Source: Pseudomonadota bacterium | GTDB lineage: Bacteria; Pseudomonadota; Gammaproteobacteria; Xanthomonadales; Xanthomonadaceae | Direction of reading: 5' to 3' | NCBI GenBank assembly: GCA_023419315.1 | Contig: JAEZYE010000002.1 | Location: forward strand, 1 to 26,845 | Length of the DNA stretch: 26,845 nt | Shown here: piece after piece, positions 23,444 to 26,845 of the stretch | Layout of the letters: each line of letters starts with the position of its first letter | Numbering within the stretch: position 1 is the stretch's first letter | Made by a program: the position numbers and the translations under genes | Notes under the pieces: generated by a model | Databases searched by the model: none | Told to the model about the DNA's origin: nothing | The model's input: only the letters and a program-made list of their open reading frames with translations

Positions 23444-23692
23444 ATGGGCTTGATCAGTCTGCTCTGGGGCATCGTGTCCATGATCTGGATGGTGCTGGCG
23501 TTGATTCCCCTGCTGGGCTGGGGCAACTGGTTCCTGATTCCCTTCGCCGCGGTGGGCGCGGTCATCGCCGCGATCGGCGTGATGTTCACCAGCCCCGGCA
23601 ATCGCGGGCGCGCGAAAACCGGACTGGTGCTCAACGGCATCGTCATCGTCGTCGCGATTGGCCGCCTCGTGCTGGGCGGCGGCGTCATCTGA
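23444..23692 (+). CDS. Small membrane protein, function unknown
   Basis: 82 residues. Hydrophobic segments lie at about 3-24, 27-48 and 61-80, joined by a short basic loop (Asn-Arg-Gly-Arg-Ala-Lys) before the last one. It resembles small DUF4190-type proteins in length and Gly content, but I cannot confirm that. The start is well supported by a strong GGGGGAG site 6-7 bases upstream. It stands alone 65 bases after xanB2, with its own candidate promoter. Confidence 0.75.
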   Translation: MGLISLLWGIVSMIWMVLALIPLLGWGNWFLIPFAAVGAVIAAIGVMFTSPGNRGRAKTGLVLNGIVIVVAIGRLVLGGGVI

Positions 23693-23868
23693 TCCATCCG
23701 GCGGCGTACGTCGCCGCGGATTGAATCGCCTCCATTCCGGGCGCAGACTGGGCCCGCCGGACTCCCCCTGGTTGCATGTCCGGCTCCGTCCGTTCCTGCG
23801 ATCCCCACCCGGGTTCCGTTCGGCCTGGCGTGGTGCAGGTTCCCCTGTGTTATGCAATGGAGAGCGTG

Positions 23869-24333
23869 ATGAACCTGAAGCATCAGCCGTGGTGGCTGCT
23901 GGCGGGTATCGCCGTCTGCAGCACCGCCCAGGCATTACCGGAACAACCCTCGCAAGATTCCCCCGCCGCCACCGAAAGCGCCTCGCCCGGCGTGAAGGTC
24001 GCCATCGATCCGAAGACCGGCAAGCTGCGCGCACCGACCGAGGAAGAGTCGCGCCAGCTCGATCAAAAGGCCCAGCCTTCCGCCGCCGCGCGTTCGGCCA
24101 GGCGCGCCGAGCCGCTCGGCGCCGGCAAGAAGGGCTTCGTTGCCCCGGGCAACGCCACTGAGGCGGCCACACAGCAGCGCAGGCTGCCGGCCGGCGGCGT
24201 GGCCCAGCAGGTGCCCGAAAGCCTGATGACCAATGTGCTCATCCACCGCGACGCCAACGGGCAACTCGTGCTCCAGCACGCGGATACCGGGACCGTGGCC
24301 AATCCGCCGCGCAAGGAGGCCGACGATGAATAA
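23869..24333 (+). CDS. Exported protein of unknown family, coupled to the PA-domain peptidase
   Basis: 154 residues from the ATG at 23869 (GGAGAG site just before it; the frame is open upstream to 23776, without a site). A signal peptide spans ~1-22 (ending Ala-Gln-Ala). The mature protein is hydrophilic and probably mostly unstructured: a Pro/Ser/Ala-rich start, a short motif Ile-Asp-Pro-Lys-Thr-Gly-Lys-Leu-Arg-Ala-Pro-Thr, an Arg/Ala-rich middle, then Val-Leu-Ile-His-Arg-Asp-Ala-Asn-Gly-Gln-Leu. I do not recognise the family. Its last 8 bases overlap the start of the peptidase gene, so both are made together; a chaperone, propeptide-like or partner role is an inference from this alone. Confidence 0.8.
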   Translation: MNLKHQPWWLLAGIAVCSTAQALPEQPSQDSPAATESASPGVKVAIDPKTGKLRAPTEEESRQLDQKAQPSAAARSARRAEPLGAGKKGFVAPGNATEAATQQRRLPAGGVAQQVPESLMTNVLIHRDANGQLVLQHADTGTVANPPRKEADDE

Positions 24334-25948
24334 GAAGACATGGGCGCCGCTTGCCGCCGCCCTCCTGTCCGTGATGGTGGCGCCCGCGGTCAGCGCGGCC
24401 GATCTCGTGCTGATCAGCGGCGACGCCGGCAGCGGCCTGGGACTGGAAGATCCGACGCCGAAAGCACCGGAAGGCCAGAACCCCGGCACGACGCTCGGCG
24501 AACAGCGCACCATCGCCTACCAGTTCGCGATGGACGTGTGGGGATCGGTGCTGCAGAGCGACGCGACGATCTATGTCGGCGCCAGCTTCCAGCCGCTGGC
24601 GTGCACGCCGACCAGCGCCACGCTCGGTTCGGCCGGCACCACTTTCATCTTCTCCGACTTTGCGCCGGGCATCGTCGCCGATACCTGGTATCCCTCGGCG
24701 CTGGCCGACGCGATTGCCGGCGAGGATCTCAATCCCGGTTACATCGACATCAATTCGCGCTTCAACGGCGACATCGGCGTCAATCCGGACTGCCTGACCG
24801 GCGCGGACTGGTACTACGGTCTCGATGGCAAGACACCGGAAGGCAAGATCAACTTCCTCAACGTGGTGATGCACGAAATCGGGCACGGCCTGGGCTTCCA
24901 GGGCTTCACCGGATCCAACGGTGCGTTCTTCAACCTGCGCAAGGACATCTATTCGACCTACGCCTTCGACAACGCGCTCGGCAAGACTTTCCCGGATCTG
25001 ACGCCGGAACAGCGCGCCAATTCGTTGCGCAGCACGGGCCAGCTGGTGTGGTCCGGCCCGCAGGTGAAACGCGAAGCGCCGCTGGTGCTTGATTACCTCA
25101 GCGTGATCAACGTGCTGTTGCCGTGGCAGATCGCCGGCGGCTATGAAATCGGCAAGGCGGCATTCGGTCCCGAACCGAGCGTGCGCAACATGCTGGGCTT
25201 CATGGTGGCCGCGCAGGATTCCACGGGCCTGAGCAGCACCGATGCCTGCGAGCCGATCACCAACGCGCCGACCGTGCGCAAGAAGATCGCGCTGGTGGAT
25301 CGCGGCAACTGTCCGTACGTGACCAAGGCTGCGAACGTGCAGGCCGCGGGCGCCATCGGCATGGTGGTCGCCAACACCGGGCTGGGAGCGCCGGCGATGG
25401 GCGGCGCGGACGACACCATCCGCATTCCGTCGGTCAGCGTTTCGCAGGCCGATGGCGCGGTGCTGCGTTCGAACCTGCCGTCGCTGGTGGTGTTCGGACA
25501 CGACTACCGCCGTTACCAGGGCGCGGACAAGAAGGGACGCGTGCGCCTGTACGCACCCAATCCGTACGAGCCGGGTTCGTCGTTCTCGCACTACGACACC
25601 AACCATTCGCCGAATGCGTTGATGGAGCCTGCGATCACCGACACCCTGCGCGGCGACGCCAACCTGGATCTGACCCCGGCGCTGTTCCGCGACATCGGCT
25701 GGACGCTCAATCCGGGCAGCGCGGCCATCGGCGCCTGCAACACCAAGGTCGATGTGGTCGAGGAAGGCGGCTTGATTCCGGGCGCCAACGTGCAGGCCTG
25801 GAACAACCTGTGCGCCGCCAGCAGTGGCAGCAAGGCGCAGTACGTGGGTTGCATGGACGCGTACCGCAAGCGCGCAACGTCCGACCGCGTGCTCAATCCC
25901 GGCCAGGGCGTGAAGGTGCTCGCCTGCGCGGCGAAGTTCACTCCGTAA
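24326..25948 (+). CDS. Secreted PA-domain zinc metalloprotease, leishmanolysin-like active site
   Basis: 540 residues. A perfect AAGGAGG site precedes the ATG, which overlaps the upstream gene (ATGAATAA). Signal peptide 1-24. Zinc motif HEIGHGLGF at 183-191 with catalytic Glu184; the position where metzincins have a third His (residue 193) is Gly. A PA (protease-associated) domain lies at about 300-392, with the pattern KIALVDRGNCPYVTKAANVQ and GAIGMVVANT. After it come Ser-His-Tyr-Asp (His422) and Asn-Ala-Leu-Met-Glu-Pro (Met433), then DLTPALFRDIGWTLNPG. His422 plus Met433 can serve as distant third ligand and Met-turn, as in M8 peptidases. The last ~70 residues hold four Cys that could form disulfides. 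It likely degrades proteins outside the cell or in the periplasm. Confidence 0.85.
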   Translation: MNKKTWAPLAAALLSVMVAPAVSAADLVLISGDAGSGLGLEDPTPKAPEGQNPGTTLGEQRTIAYQFAMDVWGSVLQSDATIYVGASFQPLACTPTSATLGSAGTTFIFSDFAPGIVADTWYPSALADAIAGEDLNPGYIDINSRFNGDIGVNPDCLTGADWYYGLDGKTPEGKINFLNVVMHEIGHGLGFQGFTGSNGAFFNLRKDIYSTYAFDNALGKTFPDLTPEQRANSLRSTGQLVWSGPQVKREAPLVLDYLSVINVLLPWQIAGGYEIGKAAFGPEPSVRNMLGFMVAAQDSTGLSSTDACEPITNAPTVRKKIALVDRGNCPYVTKAANVQAAGAIGMVVANTGLGAPAMGGADDTIRIPSVSVSQADGAVLRSNLPSLVVFGHDYRRYQGADKKGRVRLYAPNPYEPGSSFSHYDTNHSPNALMEPAITDTLRGDANLDLTPALFRDIGWTLNPGSAAIGACNTKVDVVEEGGLIPGANVQAWNNLCAASSGSKAQYVGCMDAYRKRATSDRVLNPGQGVKVLACAAKFTP

Positions 25949-25971
25949 GCGTTCTCCAACGGCTTCACCGG

Positions 25972-26000
25972 AACGGCGCCGCAAGGCGCCGTTTCCTTTG
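25972..26000 (+). terminator. Rho-independent terminator after the peptidase gene
   Basis: A 9-bp perfect stem (25972-25980 with 25985-25993), a GCAA tetraloop and a T-rich tail (TTCCTTT). It lies 24 bases after the peptidase stop and before hemB. Confidence 0.75.
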
Positions 26001-26057
26001 GGCGAAGCCGGCTCCTGAACGGGGGCGTATGATCGCCGCACCCCCTAGGAGTCCGTG

Positions 26058-26845
26058 ATGGCTTATCCGCATTCCCGTCCGCGCCGCATGCGCCGCGACG
26101 ATTTCTCCCGCCGCCTGATGCGCGAACACGTACTGACGGCCGACGATCTGATCTACCCCGTCTTCATCCATGAACTCGAAGGCCGCGAAGCCGTGCCGTC
26201 GATGCCCGGCGTGGAGCGCCTGTCGATCGACGAACTGCTGAAGGTCGCCGAACAGGCGGTCGAACTGCGCGTGCCGGCGCTGGCCTTGTTCCCGGTGACC
26301 GCGCCGGACGCCAAATCGCTCGACGCCGCCGCCGCGTGGGATGACAACGGCCTGGCGCAACGCGCCGTGCGCGCGCTGAAACAGCGCTTCCCCGAACTCG
26401 GCGTGATCACCGACGTGGCGCTGGATCCGTTCACCACCCACGGCCAGGACGGCATCATCGACGACAGCGGCTACGTGCTCAACGACATCACCGTCGAAGC
26501 CCTGGTGAAGCAGGCGCTCTCGCATGCGCGCGCCGGCGTCGACATCGTCGCCCCCAGCGACATGATGGACGGCCGCATCGGCGCAATCCGCACGGCGCTG
26601 GAAGAAGCCGGCTTCATCCACACCCGCATCATGGCCTACTCGGCCAAGTACGCCTCCGCGTTCTACGGCCCGTTCCGCGCCGCTGTCGGCAGCGCCGGCA
26701 ACCTCGGCAAGGGCAACAAGTTCACCTACCAGATGGACCCGGCCAACACCAACGAAGCCCTGCACGAAGTCGCGCTGGATCTCGACGAAGGCGCGGACAT
26801 GGTGATGGTCAAGCCCGGCATGCCCTACCTCGATGTCGTGCGCCG
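26058..26845 (+). CDS. hemB: Delta-aminolevulinic acid dehydratase (porphobilinogen synthase), 3' end cut
   Basis: 262 residues of an expected ~330 are inside the window; the frame runs off the end. It condenses two 5-aminolevulinate molecules to porphobilinogen in haem synthesis. Schiff-base lysines are Lys197 (Ala-Lys-Tyr-Ala-Ser) and Lys252 (Met-Val-Lys-Pro-Gly-Met), 55 apart as in Pseudomonas HemB. The metal loop reads Asp-Val-Ala-Leu-Asp-Pro-Phe-Thr-Thr-His-Gly-Gln-Asp-Gly, the Asp-type without the Cys cluster of zinc enzymes, so it should be magnesium-dependent. The start follows an AGGAG site. TATGAT at 26028-26033 is a possible -10. It is preceded by a terminator, so it is an independent unit. 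Confidence 0.98.
   Translation, partial: MAYPHSRPRRMRRDDFSRRLMREHVLTADDLIYPVFIHELEGREAVPSMPGVERLSIDELLKVAEQAVELRVPALALFPVTAPDAKSLDAAAAWDDNGLAQRAVRALKQRFPELGVITDVALDPFTTHGQDGIIDDSGYVLNDITVEALVKQALSHARAGVDIVAPSDMMDGRIGAIRTALEEAGFIHTRIMAYSAKYASAFYGPFRAAVGSAGNLGKGNKFTYQMDPANTNEALHEVALDLDEGADMVMVKPGMPYLDVVR

Noticed and set aside
24239..26041. 600-residue open frame opposite the PA-domain protease
   Set aside because: Antisense shadow that also crosses the terminator at 25972-26000; Arg/Ala/His-rich without domains.

Overview
The window is ordinary chromosomal DNA of a high-GC gammaproteobacterium, most likely in the Lysobacteraceae/Xanthomonadaceae (Lysobacter, Luteimonas or Xanthomonas-like). 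The basis is strong G/C bias at third codon positions, a XanB2-type chorismatase (a xanthomonad pigment and ubiquinone enzyme), two secreted S9 peptidases, and a C-rich small RNA next to polA that resembles sX13 of Xanthomonas. I see no insertion sequences, phage genes, tRNA or rRNA genes, or CRISPR arrays.

Layout. 1-1575: the 3' end of a secreted protein (possibly an M66 metalloprotease tail), a bidirectional terminator, and a convergent periplasmic TonB-C-like protein. 1743-7119: a Kef-type K+/H+ antiporter faces a two-gene minus-strand unit, ycgL followed by a very long membrane-anchored ankyrin-repeat protein. 7293-11145: plus-strand S9 peptidase, small membrane protein and hemF. 11146-11549: the only long gap, holding a probable C-rich regulatory RNA, its terminator and two inverted repeats. 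11550-14315: polA on the minus strand, divergent from a DUF2782 lipoprotein. 14732-18109: minus-strand universal stress protein, uvrD and a YqhA-family membrane protein. 18219-21772: plus-strand yfcG (GST-like) translationally coupled to a DPP-IV-type peptidase, then a Coa1-like membrane protein. 21774-22229: a minus-strand lipoprotein. 22359-26845: plus-strand xanB2, a small membrane protein, a coupled pair (unknown periplasmic protein plus PA-domain zinc metalloprotease), a terminator, and hemB cut by the window end.

Themes. hemF and hemB are two steps of haem synthesis. xanB2 feeds ubiquinone and, in xanthomonads, aryl-polyene pigment. polA and uvrD are the two gap-filling and unwinding partners of nucleotide excision repair. 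Several genes encode exported peptidases typical of a protein-degrading lifestyle.

Most interesting items: (i) the polA-linked C-rich small RNA with nearby dyads; (ii) polA, hemF and uvrD each have a TA(G/A)AAT box exactly 6 nt before the start codon, which predicts leaderless mRNAs; (iii) a PA-domain peptidase whose HEXXH lacks the usual third histidine nearby, but which carries a distant His plus Met-turn arranged as in leishmanolysin (M8), and is translated in an overlap with an unrecognised partner.
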